DNA from: DATMER01 sp035556715
Lineage (GTDB): Bacteria > Acidobacteriota > Thermoanaerobaculia > Multivoradales > UBA5704
Assembly (NCBI GenBank): GCA_035556715.1
Contig: DATMER010000078.1
Coordinates: forward strand, 19,268 to 83,267
DNA: 64,000 nucleotides
Direction of reading: 5' to 3'
The position numbers and the translations under genes are program-made. How positions within the stretch are numbered: position 1 is the stretch's first letter; every line of letters starts with the position of its first letter. This document shows positions 31,338 through 40,071 of this stretch, piece after piece. Below the pieces are notes generated by a model. That model did no database searches. It was given only the letters and a program-made list of their open reading frames with translations, and was not told the origin of the DNA.

Positions 31338-33785
31338 ATGCGCGTGCGAATCCTGACCCACTTGCTGCTGGCCCTCTGTCTGGCTCTGCCGTTTCCGGTA
31401 CAAGCGCCGGCGCAGACGCCCGATCCGCCGCCGACGCCGCCAACATCGCCGCAGACACCCCCGGCAGACACCACTCCCCAGGTGGAGGGGACCGTTCCCG
31501 AGGAGCAGGAGCTGCCCCCGTCCACCCAGGACCAGGTCCCGACGACCCAGGACCAACCCCCGGCCACGACCCAGCCCCCGGCCGCGACCCAGGCACCTTC
31601 GGATCCGTCCACAGCGGTGCCGCCGAACCCGTCTCCGGCGATTCCGGTTCCGGCCCCGGCCCCGGTCGCGGACGTGATCGAGTTCAATCTCAAGTTCCCC
31701 GAGGACGAGGGGGGCGGGAGCGCGTCGGGCAGCGCCGCCAACCTGGAGTACCAGCGGGACAACTACGCCGTGCTCACCGGCGACGTGAAGATCAAGTACC
31801 AGGACGTGGACGTGCAGGCGGACCGCGCCGAGCTCGACCTCCTGACGAAGATCGTCACGGCCGAGGGCAACGTGATCGTGGACCAGGGGCCGCGCCGGAT
31901 GGCCGGCGACACGCTGGAGTACGACCTGGACACGAAGACGGGCACGCTGACGAACGCCACGGCCCACGTCTCCCCGGACTATTACTTCAGCGGCACGGAG
32001 CTGGCCAAGATCTCGGAGAACGAGTACACGGTCAAGAACGGGATCTTCACTTCGTGCAACCAGGAGACCCCGGACTGGAGCTTCCGGCTGAGCGAGGCGC
32101 GGGTGGAGGTCGACGGCTACGCCCACGTGCGCAACGCCTCGATGCGGGCGAAGAAGCTGCCGATCTTCTATACGCCTTACATCCTCTGGCCGGTGAAGAG
32201 CGACCGCTCGTCGGGCCTGCTGATCCCGAACATCGGCTACTCGGACCGGCGCGGAGCCTCGGTGGGCCTGGCGTACTTCCAGACGCTCGGACGCAGCTAT
32301 GACACGACGTTCCACCTGGACCTCTACACGGAGCAGTTCATGGGCGTGGGCAACGAGCTCCGCTACGCGCCGACCGAGGGGACCAAGGGCGAGATGCTCG
32401 CGTACGCGATCCGCGACCCGGAGGACATCGTGGACGAGTCGTGGCGCTGGAAGGTGGAGTGGAACCACGAGACGACCGACCTGCCGGCGGGAATGCGCGG
32501 TGTGGTCAATTTCATGGATTTCTCGGACTTCAACTTCTTCCGCGACTTCGAGCGCGATTTCGACCGCAACACGCTGCGGTTCATCGACAGCCGCGCCTTC
32601 GTGACCGGCAACTGGGGTCCGCACCTGCTCAACATCCTGGCCAACAGCCGGGAGACGTTCGTCGGCGCCGGCGTGGACGACATCCGGGTGGAGCAGCGCA
32701 AGCTGCCCGAGGTGGAGTACCGGCTGCGCTCGACGCGCCTCTTCGGGATGCCGCTCTACGCGCAGTTCCAGGGCTCGGCGTCCTTCCTCGACACGGTCCG
32801 CCCGACCTCGTACTCGGGGAGCTACGGCCGGGTCGATGCCTTCCCCCAGCTCACGTTGCCGATCCGGTCGGTGCCCTGGCTCAACCTGTCGGTGACCGGC
32901 GGCGAGCGGATCACCTGGTATGGCGACAGCCTGAACGCAGCCGGCAACGAGTTCGACGGCGAAGCCCTGACCCGGATGATCCCGTTCGGCAATGCCCAGA
33001 TCGTGGGACCGTCGTTCTCGCGCATCTTCGAAGGCGGCTTCGGCTTCGACCGGCTCAAGCACGTGATCGAGCCGCGCTGGGCCTACACCTACCTGGGCGA
33101 GATCGACGACCTCCAGGAGGTCCCGCTCTTCGACGAGGTGGACGCCCTCCGGTCCACGAACCAGGGGCGGGTTTCGCTGACCAACCGCATCCTGGCCAAG
33201 CCCGAGGCGGACGGCGACGCCCGCGAGGTCTTCCTGTTCGAGCTCGCCAGGCGCTTCAGCTTCGACGACACGCAGCCGCTGCAGACGTCGCAGAACGGCC
33301 TGATCCAATCGACCGAGGGACCGATCGAGGCCCTGGCGCGGCTCAATCCCACGGCCGGGACGAGCATCAAGTTCGAGGCGAGCTACGACACGCTGTTCAG
33401 CGACATCGCCTCGACGGAGCTTTCGGGCGAGGTCGCCCTGGGCAAGGGAAACCTGCTCGGTGTGACCTGGTTCACCCGCTTCCAGCCGGAGCTGCAGACG
33501 ACGGTCAGGAACCAGCTCCGGGTGGGAGGATCGCTCGGGCTGCTCAAGAACCTGCGGGTCGAGGGCGAGGTCAACTACGACCTCGAGCAGCAGCTCCTGC
33601 AGCTCCAGCGTTATATCTTCCACTTTACGCAGCAGTGCTACGGCCTGCGGCTGGAGTGGCGGGACTTCCGGGCCGGCGTCGGCGCCCGAACGCGCGACAA
33701 GGACTTCCGCTTTTCGCTGACGTTGAAGAACGTCGGCACCTTCCTGGACCTGACGAGCCGGAGCAGCTCCGCAGTTGAGCCTTGA
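31338..33785 (+). CDS. lptD: LPS-assembly outer-membrane protein LptD
   Basis: 815 aa. Signal peptide (residues 1-25), a Pro/Thr/Gln-rich low-complexity linker (about 27-105), then an OstA/LptA-like beta-jellyroll (DNYAVLTGDVKIKYQDVDVQ ... AEGNVIVDQGPRRMAGDTLE, about 135-215) and the LptD C-terminal barrel domain (FYTPYILWPV; SGLLIPNIGYSDRRGASVGL; a long barrel to QCYGLRLEWRDF). It inserts LPS into the outer leaflet in complex with LptE. The Pro-rich linker between signal peptide and jellyroll is longer than in E. coli. Only a few Cys are visible, so the two-disulfide switch may differ. Confidence 0.92.
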   Translation: MRVRILTHLLLALCLALPFPVQAPAQTPDPPPTPPTSPQTPPADTTPQVEGTVPEEQELPPSTQDQVPTTQDQPPATTQPPAATQAPSDPSTAVPPNPSPAIPVPAPAPVADVIEFNLKFPEDEGGGSASGSAANLEYQRDNYAVLTGDVKIKYQDVDVQADRAELDLLTKIVTAEGNVIVDQGPRRMAGDTLEYDLDTKTGTLTNATAHVSPDYYFSGTELAKISENEYTVKNGIFTSCNQETPDWSFRLSEARVEVDGYAHVRNASMRAKKLPIFYTPYILWPVKSDRSSGLLIPNIGYSDRRGASVGLAYFQTLGRSYDTTFHLDLYTEQFMGVGNELRYAPTEGTKGEMLAYAIRDPEDIVDESWRWKVEWNHETTDLPAGMRGVVNFMDFSDFNFFRDFERDFDRNTLRFIDSRAFVTGNWGPHLLNILANSRETFVGAGVDDIRVEQRKLPEVEYRLRSTRLFGMPLYAQFQGSASFLDTVRPTSYSGSYGRVDAFPQLTLPIRSVPWLNLSVTGGERITWYGDSLNAAGNEFDGEALTRMIPFGNAQIVGPSFSRIFEGGFGFDRLKHVIEPRWAYTYLGEIDDLQEVPLFDEVDALRSTNQGRVSLTNRILAKPEADGDAREVFLFELARRFSFDDTQPLQTSQNGLIQSTEGPIEALARLNPTAGTSIKFEASYDTLFSDIASTELSGEVALGKGNLLGVTWFTRFQPELQTTVRNQLRVGGSLGLLKNLRVEGEVNYDLEQQLLQLQRYIFHFTQQCYGLRLEWRDFRAGVGARTRDKDFRFSLTLKNVGTFLDLTSRSSSAVEP

Positions 33786-33815
33786 TACCGGGGCCTTGAT
33801 ACCGGGGGAGGAGAG

Positions 33816-34901
33816 ATGAAGGGCCTGATCCTTTCGGGCGGAAAAGGCACGCGCCTCCGCCCGCTGACCTACACTTCGGCCAAGCAGCTCGTGCCCGTGG
33901 CCAACAAGCCGGTGCTCTTCTATGCGATCGAGTCGATCGTGGAGGCGGGCATCGAGGAGATCGGCATCGTGGTCGGGGACACGAGGTCCGAGATCCAGGC
34001 CGCGGCCGGGGACGGCTCCCGCTTCGGCGCGAAGATCACGTACATCGAGCAGGACGCCCCCCGCGGCCTCGCTCATGCCGTGATGATTTCGGAGAAGTTC
34101 CTCGCCGACTCCCCCTTCGTCATGTACCTGGGGGACAACCTGATCGCTGGCGGGATCACCGGGCTGGTGGAGGAGTTCCGCAGCCTGCAGACCGAGGGTT
34201 GCAGCTCGGAGATCCTGCTCGCCGAGGTGCCTCATCCCGAGCAGTTCGGCGTCGCCGAGCTCACTCCCGAAGGCAAGGTCCACCGGCTGGTGGAGAAGCC
34301 GAAGGAGCCGAAGAGCAACCTGGCCCTGGTGGGCGTGTACATGTTCGATCCGACGATCTTCGAGTCGGTCCACCGGATCAAGCCGTCCGCCCGGGGCGAG
34401 CTGGAGATCACGGACGCGATCCAGGACCTGATCGACCGCGGCCTGGACGTCCACCCGCACATCGTCCGTGGCTGGTGGAAGGACACGGGCAAGCTGGAGG
34501 ACATGCTGGAGGCGAACCGGATCGTGCTGGAGAACCTGGACGCCCGGCGCGGGGCCATGCTGGGATCGATCGGCACGAACAGCCGGATCGAGGGCCGGGT
34601 CGAGCTCGGCGAAGGGGTCGAGCTGGTGGACTCGCTGGTGCGCGGTCCGGTGGTGATCGGTGACGGCACCCGGCTGGAGCACGCGTTCGTGGGTCCCTAC
34701 ACCTCGATCGGCAACCGCTGCACCCTGGTGCGCTGCGAGATCGAGAACTCGATCATCCTGTCGGACTCGGAGATCCGCGACACTCCGATGCGGATCGACG
34801 GCTCGCTGGTCGGCCGCAACGTAAAGATCACGAAGACGGACTTCAAGCCCAAGGCGTACCGCTTCATGCTGGGCGACAACTCGGAAGTGGGGATCACATG
34901 A
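33816..34901 (+). CDS. Glucose-1-phosphate thymidylyltransferase, long form
   Basis: 361 aa. Nucleotidyltransferase N-terminal domain with LILSGGKGTRLRPLTYTSAK (signature and catalytic Arg/Lys), VMYLGDNLIAGG and RGWWKDTGKLEDMLEA, then a C-terminal left-handed beta-helix (LGSIGTNSRIEGRVELGEGV; SDSEIRDTPMRI), as in StrD/RmlA3-type enzymes rather than the 290-residue RmlA. It makes dTDP-glucose from dTTP and glucose-1-phosphate. A GGGGGAGGAG ribosome site precedes it. The gene overlaps rmlD by ATGA. Confidence 0.88.
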   Translation: MKGLILSGGKGTRLRPLTYTSAKQLVPVANKPVLFYAIESIVEAGIEEIGIVVGDTRSEIQAAAGDGSRFGAKITYIEQDAPRGLAHAVMISEKFLADSPFVMYLGDNLIAGGITGLVEEFRSLQTEGCSSEILLAEVPHPEQFGVAELTPEGKVHRLVEKPKEPKSNLALVGVYMFDPTIFESVHRIKPSARGELEITDAIQDLIDRGLDVHPHIVRGWWKDTGKLEDMLEANRIVLENLDARRGAMLGSIGTNSRIEGRVELGEGVELVDSLVRGPVVIGDGTRLEHAFVGPYTSIGNRCTLVRCEIENSIILSDSEIRDTPMRIDGSLVGRNVKITKTDFKPKAYRFMLGDNSEVGIT

Positions 34902-35800
34902 GGACCCTGGTCCTCGGTGGGACCGGCATGCTGGGCCGGGCCGTGGTGGTCGAGGCGCGCTCCCGCCACCTGCCCGTGCTCGGGCTGTCGCGGGAGCAGG
35001 CGGACATCCGCGACCGCGACCGCCTGCTCTACTGGGTGGACGCCTTCCGACCCGAGCTGATCGTCAACTGTGCCGCTTACACGAAGGTGGACGCCTGCGA
35101 GGGAGAGGGGAGGGCGGAGGCGTTCGCGATCAACGGCGAGGCCCTGGACAATGTTGTCGCCGCGGCTCAGTCGCTCGATACCGGGAAGGCCTGGCTTGTC
35201 CACGTCTCCACCGATTATGTTTTCGACGGCAAGGCCCGCGAGCCCTACCCGGAGAATGCCCCCGTCGGTCCGCTCTCGGTCTACGGCCAGAGCAAGCTCG
35301 ACGGCGAGCGGCGGGTCCTGGCCTATGACCGGTCCACGGTCGTGCGCACGAGCTGGCTCTTCGGCCCAGGCGGACCCAACTTCGTGGCCACGATCGTCCG
35401 GCTGATCGAGGAGGGGCGGCACCTCCGGGTGGTGCGCGACCAGGTGGGAGCGCCCACCTACACGCTGTTCCTGGCCAAGGCGATCCTCGACCTGGCGCAG
35501 CTCGGGGTTCGCGGCGCCGTGCACTACCGCAACCGGGAGCCGGTCTCCTGGTACGCTTTCGCGTCCGAGATCGCCGGTCTCTGGTCGGGCACCCGGCGGG
35601 TGCCCGAGGTGGTGCCGGTCACGAGCGACGAGTTTCCCCGTCCGGCTCCGCGTCCCGCCTTTTCGGTGCTGGACGTGTCGTGGTTCGAAGAGGTGGCCGG
35701 ACGGCGGGTGGAGCCGTGGGGATGGGGCCTGGTCGATTACATGGCAGCCCTGCGCAAGGAGAGAGCAGCCCTGAGCAAGGGAGGAAAGGAAGTCAGATGA
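34898..35800 (+). CDS. rmlD: dTDP-4-dehydrorhamnose reductase
   Basis: 300 aa, extended SDR. GGTGMLGRAVVVEA (NAD(P)-binding), STDYVFDGKAREPYPENAP, the YGQSKLDGER catalytic YxxxK and TSWLFGPGGPNFVATIVRL are all RmlD signatures. It reduces the 4-keto group in dTDP-L-rhamnose synthesis. rmlB and rmlC are not in the window, so the pathway must be completed elsewhere or the enzyme serves another dTDP sugar. Overlaps both neighbours by 4 bp. Confidence 0.88.
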   Translation: MRTLVLGGTGMLGRAVVVEARSRHLPVLGLSREQADIRDRDRLLYWVDAFRPELIVNCAAYTKVDACEGEGRAEAFAINGEALDNVVAAAQSLDTGKAWLVHVSTDYVFDGKAREPYPENAPVGPLSVYGQSKLDGERRVLAYDRSTVVRTSWLFGPGGPNFVATIVRLIEEGRHLRVVRDQVGAPTYTLFLAKAILDLAQLGVRGAVHYRNREPVSWYAFASEIAGLWSGTRRVPEVVPVTSDEFPRPAPRPAFSVLDVSWFEEVAGRRVEPWGWGLVDYMAALRKERAALSKGGKEVR

Positions 35801-36771
35801 GAGCTTTGATCACTGGAATCACGGGCTTCGCCGGGTCGCACCTGGCCGAGTACCTGCTGGCCGAGCACCCCGAGGTGGAGGTGTACGGCACCCATCGCTG
35901 GCGCAGCCGGATGGACAACGTCGAGCACCTGCGGAACAAGGTGAAGCTCCTGGAGGCCGATCTGCGGGACTACACCTCGATGCACGCGGCCCTGGAGCGC
36001 TCGCGGCCGGACGTCATCTTCCACCTGGCGGCCCAGAGCTTCGTGCCGTCGAGCTGGACCGCGCCCAACGAGACGCTCACGACCAACGTGTCCGGGCAGA
36101 CGAACCTGTTCGAAGCGGTGCGCGCCCTGCGCCTCGATCCGGTCATCCAGATCGCCTGCTCCAGCGAGCAGTACGGCCTGGTGCTGCCGGGCGAAACGCC
36201 GATCAAGGAGACGAACCCGCTGCGGCCGCTGTCGCCCTATGCCGTCTCCAAGGTCGCGCAGGACTACCTCGGCTATCAATATTTCCAGAGCTACGGGCTG
36301 AAGGTCGTGCGCACCCGGGGCTTCAACCACACGGGTCCGCGGCGTGGCCACGTGTTCGTGACCTCGAACTTCTGCAGCCAGGTGGCGGCGATCGAGCTGG
36401 GGCTGCAGGAGCCGGTGATCCGGGTGGGCAACATCGACGCGATCCGCGACTTCACCGACGTGCGCGACATGGTGCGCGCCTACTGGCTGGCGGTGACGAA
36501 GGCCAAGCCGGGCGAGGTCTACAACATCGCGACGGGCAACGGCATCCGCATCCGGGAGATGCTGGAGCGGCTGATCGCCCTGGGCAAGGTGGAAGTGAAG
36601 ATCGAGGTCGATCCCGAGCGGCTCCGCCCCTCGGACGTCGAGGTGCTGATCGGCGACGCGTCGAAGTTCAAGGCCGACACCGGCTGGGAGCCGCGCATCC
36701 CGTTCGACCAGACGCTGCGCGACCTGCTCGACTACTGGCGCGAGACCCTGCGCCGGCGCCACGCGGCCTGA
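35797..36771 (+). CDS. GDP-mannose 4,6-dehydratase family protein
   Basis: 324 aa from ATG 35797. GITGFAGSHLAEYLL binding motif, THRWRSRMDNVEHL, HLAAQSFVPSSW, SSEQYG with the catalytic Ser region, YAVSKVAQDYLGYQYF (YxxxK) and RTRGFNHTGPRRG are characteristic of GMD-like dehydratases, converting GDP-mannose to GDP-4-keto-6-deoxymannose. It is shorter than the 370-residue enteric Gmd, so a related nucleotide sugar cannot be excluded. The next gene is the matching reductase. Confidence 0.82.
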   Translation: MRALITGITGFAGSHLAEYLLAEHPEVEVYGTHRWRSRMDNVEHLRNKVKLLEADLRDYTSMHAALERSRPDVIFHLAAQSFVPSSWTAPNETLTTNVSGQTNLFEAVRALRLDPVIQIACSSEQYGLVLPGETPIKETNPLRPLSPYAVSKVAQDYLGYQYFQSYGLKVVRTRGFNHTGPRRGHVFVTSNFCSQVAAIELGLQEPVIRVGNIDAIRDFTDVRDMVRAYWLAVTKAKPGEVYNIATGNGIRIREMLERLIALGKVEVKIEVDPERLRPSDVEVLIGDASKFKADTGWEPRIPFDQTLRDLLDYWRETLRRRHAA

Positions 36772-36775
36772 GCGG

Positions 36776-37693
36776 ATGCACTTCCTCATCACCGGCGTCA
36801 GCGGCTTCGTAGGCCCGCGGCTCGCCCGCAACCTGCTCGAGCACGGGCACCGGGTTAGCGGCACGTACCTGGACAGCGCGCCGCCTCCTTCGAACTTGGA
36901 GGGAGTCGAGCTGTACCACGCCGATCTCCTGGACCTCGAGTCCCTGGCGAAGGCGGTCCAGGCCTCGAAGCCGGACGCGGTCATCAACCTCGCGGGGCTC
37001 TCCCATGTGGGCGAGTCCTGGAAGCGGCCCGGGGAGTACTTCCGGGTCAACGTGCTGGGGACCGAGAACCTTCTGAATGCTGCCGATACTGCGGGAGGCG
37101 ACTGCTGCGTGGTGTACGCCTCCAGCGCCGAGGTCTACGGCCCGGTGCCCGAGGAGGAGCAGCCGTTGAGCGAGGACCGCCTGCCCGACCCGCGCAGCCC
37201 CTACGCCCTGACCAAGGCCGCGGCCGAGCGGATCGCCCTGGCGCGGGGAGCGGTGGTGGCGCGGTCCTTCAACCTGGTGGGTCCGGGACAGGCTCCCAAC
37301 TTCGCCCTGCCCTCCTTCGCCTCCCAGCTCGCCCGCATCTCACGCGGGGAGACGGAAGGCGTGATCGAGGTGGGCAACCTCACGGCGCGGCGCGACTTCA
37401 TCCACATCGACGACGGCGCCGACGCCTTCCGCGTCCTGGCCGAGAAGGGCCGTCCGGGCAGCATCTACAACATCGCGAGCGGAAGCGCCTTTTCGATCTG
37501 CGAGGCCCTCGACCGTCTGGTGGTGGTCTCCGGCGTCAAGACCGAGGTGAGGGAGGACCCCGAGCGGCTGCGGCCGGTGGACATCCCGCTCCTGCTCGGG
37601 GACGCCAGCCGGTTGCGCGCTCTGGGATGGGAGCCGCGCCGGACCCTCGACGATGCCCTTTCAGATCTGTGGCGCGACCTCCAGCCCTGTTAA
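36776..37693 (+). CDS. GDP-4-keto-6-deoxy-hexose reductase-like epimerase (RMD type)
   Basis: 305 aa SDR. GVSGFVGPRLARNLLEHGHR, NLAGLSHVGESWKRPGEYF, SSAEVYGPVPEEEQPL, YALTKAAAERIALA (YxxxK) and NLVGPGQAPNFALPSFASQ are shared with GDP-6-deoxy-D-lyxo-4-hexulose reductases, which produce GDP-D-rhamnose. Being directly downstream of a GMD-like dehydratase (4-bp gap) supports that assignment. Alternatives are GDP-fucose-type or other NDP-sugar epimerases. Confidence 0.75.
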   Translation: MHFLITGVSGFVGPRLARNLLEHGHRVSGTYLDSAPPPSNLEGVELYHADLLDLESLAKAVQASKPDAVINLAGLSHVGESWKRPGEYFRVNVLGTENLLNAADTAGGDCCVVYASSAEVYGPVPEEEQPLSEDRLPDPRSPYALTKAAAERIALARGAVVARSFNLVGPGQAPNFALPSFASQLARISRGETEGVIEVGNLTARRDFIHIDDGADAFRVLAEKGRPGSIYNIASGSAFSICEALDRLVVVSGVKTEVREDPERLRPVDIPLLLGDASRLRALGWEPRRTLDDALSDLWRDLQPC

Positions 37694-37723
37694 GATCTCG
37701 CGTCTATTATTGCCTCCATCGTT

Positions 37724-38722
37724 ATGAAGGTCCTGATCACCGGCGGAACCGGCTTCCTGGGCCGGCGCATCGTCTCCGAGCTGGCGCAGCGCCACGAGCT
37801 ACGCCTCCTGGTCCGTCCCAAGGCCTCGCGGGAGCGCTTCCCGCAGGGGGTGGAGTTCGCCGTGGGCGATGTCGCCGACCGGGCGAGCCTCGAAAGATCG
37901 ATGACAGGGTGTGATGCCGTGGTGCACGCCGCCGCCCTGGTCAAGATCCTGGCTCCTCCGGGCGAGTTCGACCGGATCAATCTCGGCGGCATCGAGAACG
38001 TCCTCCGCTCGGCCGAGGACTCCGGCAGCGTGGGCAAGATCGTCTACGTCTCGAGCTTCATCGCCCTGGGTCCGACCGAGGGAGGACCGGGAGGGATGCT
38101 TGACGAGACCGCCGAGATCCGCGACCGGGTCTGGATCAACGACTATGAGCGCACCAAGGCGCTCGCCGACCGCCGCGCCCGGCGGGCGATCGCGGAGGGC
38201 GCGCCTCTCAACGTCGTCTACCCCGGCGTCATCTACGGTCCGGGCGAGATGACCGAGGGCAACATCGTCGTCCGCCACGTCCTCGATCTGATCAAGCGGA
38301 AGCTGCCGGGGCTGATCGGCTCGCCCGACCGGCGCTGGAACTATGTGTTCGTGGACGACGTGGCCCGCGGCGTGGCTCTCGCCCTGGAGAAGGGCGCGCC
38401 CGGGAGCCGGTACGTGCTCGGGGGCGAGAACGTCCGGCTCGGCGACTTCTATCCCCTGATCGAGCGGCTGACCGGCGTGCCCGTGCCGAAGAGGCGGATC
38501 CCGGACGGGCTCGCCAAGATGGCCGGCGCACTTCAGAAGGGGCTGGCGCAGCTGACCGGCGGCACGCCTCAGCTCACGCCCGACCTGGTGGAGATCTACC
38601 GTCACGACTGGGCCTACCGCTCGGACCGCGCCGAGCGCGAGCTGGGCTACACCTGGAGACCGCTGGAGCAGGGGTTGAGCCAGACCCTGGCCTGGCTCAA
38701 GGAGAGCGGCCCATGGCGCTGA
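37724..38722 (+). CDS. NAD-dependent epimerase/dehydratase (dihydroflavonol-reductase-like SDR)
   Basis: 332 aa. GGTGFLGRRIVSELAQRHEL, VVHAAALVKILAPPGEFDRI, VYVSSFIALGPTEGG, the NDYERTKALADRRAR catalytic site (YxxxK) and VVYPGVIYGPGEMTEG fit the HpnA/DFR-like SDR group, whose members reduce ketones on lipid or sugar substrates. Its 3' end overlaps the VTE5-VTE6-like gene by 10 bp, linking it to the prenol/prenyltransferase operon. Confidence 0.8.
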   Translation: MKVLITGGTGFLGRRIVSELAQRHELRLLVRPKASRERFPQGVEFAVGDVADRASLERSMTGCDAVVHAAALVKILAPPGEFDRINLGGIENVLRSAEDSGSVGKIVYVSSFIALGPTEGGPGGMLDETAEIRDRVWINDYERTKALADRRARRAIAEGAPLNVVYPGVIYGPGEMTEGNIVVRHVLDLIKRKLPGLIGSPDRRWNYVFVDDVARGVALALEKGAPGSRYVLGGENVRLGDFYPLIERLTGVPVPKRRIPDGLAKMAGALQKGLAQLTGGTPQLTPDLVEIYRHDWAYRSDRAERELGYTWRPLEQGLSQTLAWLKESGPWR

Positions 38723-40071
38723 AACAGTTGAGCCGGAGCGAGCTGCTGCGCAAGGTCACCCACATGAGCATGGGGCTCTTCGCCTTTGCCGTGGGCTGGC
38801 TCGGTCCGGTCTGGTCGGCCCTGCTGGCGCTCACGGCCCTGCTCTTCAACCTCTTCCTGCTCCCCCGGGTCGGAGGGCGCAGGCTCTACCGGGACCATGA
38901 GCACGCCGCTGGGTCCTCGCTCGGCATCGTTCTCTATCCCCTGGCCGTGCTAATCCTGATCCTGGTCTTCTTCCGCAAGCTGGAGGTGGCCGCGGCCACC
39001 TGGGGCATCCTCGCCTTCGGCGACGGCATGGCCTCGGTCGCCGGCATGACCCTCGGCCGGACGAAGCTGCCCTGGAACCCGCGGAAGAGCTGGGCCGGGA
39101 CGATCGCCTACGCCTTCTTCGGCACGTTCGCCGCGGCGACGCTGCTGGTCTGGACCGCTCGCTGGACCCCCGGTGAGTTCTCCTGGCCGTTCGCATTCGC
39201 GGTCTGCGCCGCGGCCGCGATCGTGGCCGCTCTCCTCGAATCGCTCCCCCAGGGGCTGGACGACAACATCGGCGTCCCCCTGGTCTCCGGGCTTTTCCTG
39301 CTCGGCCTGGTGCTGACGCAGGGGTACTGGGACGGCTTCCTTTCCCAGGAGGGTCTCCTCTTCAGGCTCGGGATGGCGGTGCTCGTCAACGCCCTGCTCG
39401 CGGGGACCGCGTATGCCTTGCGGACGGTCAATCCCTCAGGCGTGGTCGCCGGCTTCCTGGTGGGCTTCCTGATCTATTTCTTTCTGGATTGGGAAGGCTA
39501 CATGCTGCTCCTGGCCTTCTTCGTGATCGGCAGCGGATGCACCAAGTTCGGGTACAAAACCAAGGCCGCGCACAAGATCGCGCAGGAGGGGGGAGGCCGG
39601 CGCGGAGCCCGCCACGCCCTGGCCAATGCGGGAGTGGCCACGGCCTGCGCGATGTTCGCGGCGGTGACCGATCATCCCGTGCTCTTCGGCCTCGCTTTCG
39701 CGGGCGCCTTTGCCACGGCCGCGGCCGACACCTCGTCGAGCGAGATCGGGCAGGTGCTCGGCCGCCGCACCTTCCTCCTCACCACCTTCAAGCCGGTGCC
39801 GAGGGGGACGGAGGGGGCGGTGTCGCTGGAGGGGACCCTGGCGGGCGTGATCGCTTCGCTGGTGATCGCCGTTCTGGGTGCGGCGCTGGATCTCTACCCC
39901 TGGGCGGGGGTTCTGCCGATCGTGATCGCCGCGTTCGTCGGCACCACGTTCGAGAGCCTGGTGGGAGCTGCCCTGGAGAAGCGCCAGCTCCTCGACAACG
40001 AGGCGCTGAACTTCCTCAACACCCTGGTCGGCGCGCTGGTCGCGGCGGCCTTCATCGGGATCGTTTCATGA
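38713..40071 (+). CDS. Phytol-kinase-like (VTE5) + DUF92 (VTE6-like) fusion membrane protein
   Basis: 452 aa polytopic membrane protein. Residues 1-205 match the dolichol-kinase/VTE5 group: ELLRKVTHMSMGLFAFAVGW at the start, the GDGMASVAGMTLGRTKLPWN nucleotide loop and RKSWAGTIAYAFFGTFAA, then a LESLPQGLDDNIGVPL block. From about 210 a DUF92 domain follows (TVNPSGVVAGFLVGFLIYFF; GSGCTKFGYKTKAAHKIAQE; AADTSSSEIGQVLGRRTFLL; EGAVSLEGTLAGVIAS). In plants VTE5 phosphorylates phytol and VTE6 (DUF92) adds the second phosphate. This fusion would turn a free prenol into its diphosphate, feeding the adjacent UbiA enzyme. Confidence 0.85.
   Translation: MALKQLSRSELLRKVTHMSMGLFAFAVGWLGPVWSALLALTALLFNLFLLPRVGGRRLYRDHEHAAGSSLGIVLYPLAVLILILVFFRKLEVAAATWGILAFGDGMASVAGMTLGRTKLPWNPRKSWAGTIAYAFFGTFAAATLLVWTARWTPGEFSWPFAFAVCAAAAIVAALLESLPQGLDDNIGVPLVSGLFLLGLVLTQGYWDGFLSQEGLLFRLGMAVLVNALLAGTAYALRTVNPSGVVAGFLVGFLIYFFLDWEGYMLLLAFFVIGSGCTKFGYKTKAAHKIAQEGGGRRGARHALANAGVATACAMFAAVTDHPVLFGLAFAGAFATAAADTSSSEIGQVLGRRTFLLTTFKPVPRGTEGAVSLEGTLAGVIASLVIAVLGAALDLYPWAGVLPIVIAAFVGTTFESLVGAALEKRQLLDNEALNFLNTLVGALVAAAFIGIVS

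Noticed and set aside
29997..34682. A 1561-aa minus-strand open frame
   Set aside because: It is antisense to thiolase, lptD and the long rmlA gene, which have full family motifs. The frame has Arg/Val/Asp-rich composition typical of antisense shadows in high-GC DNA.
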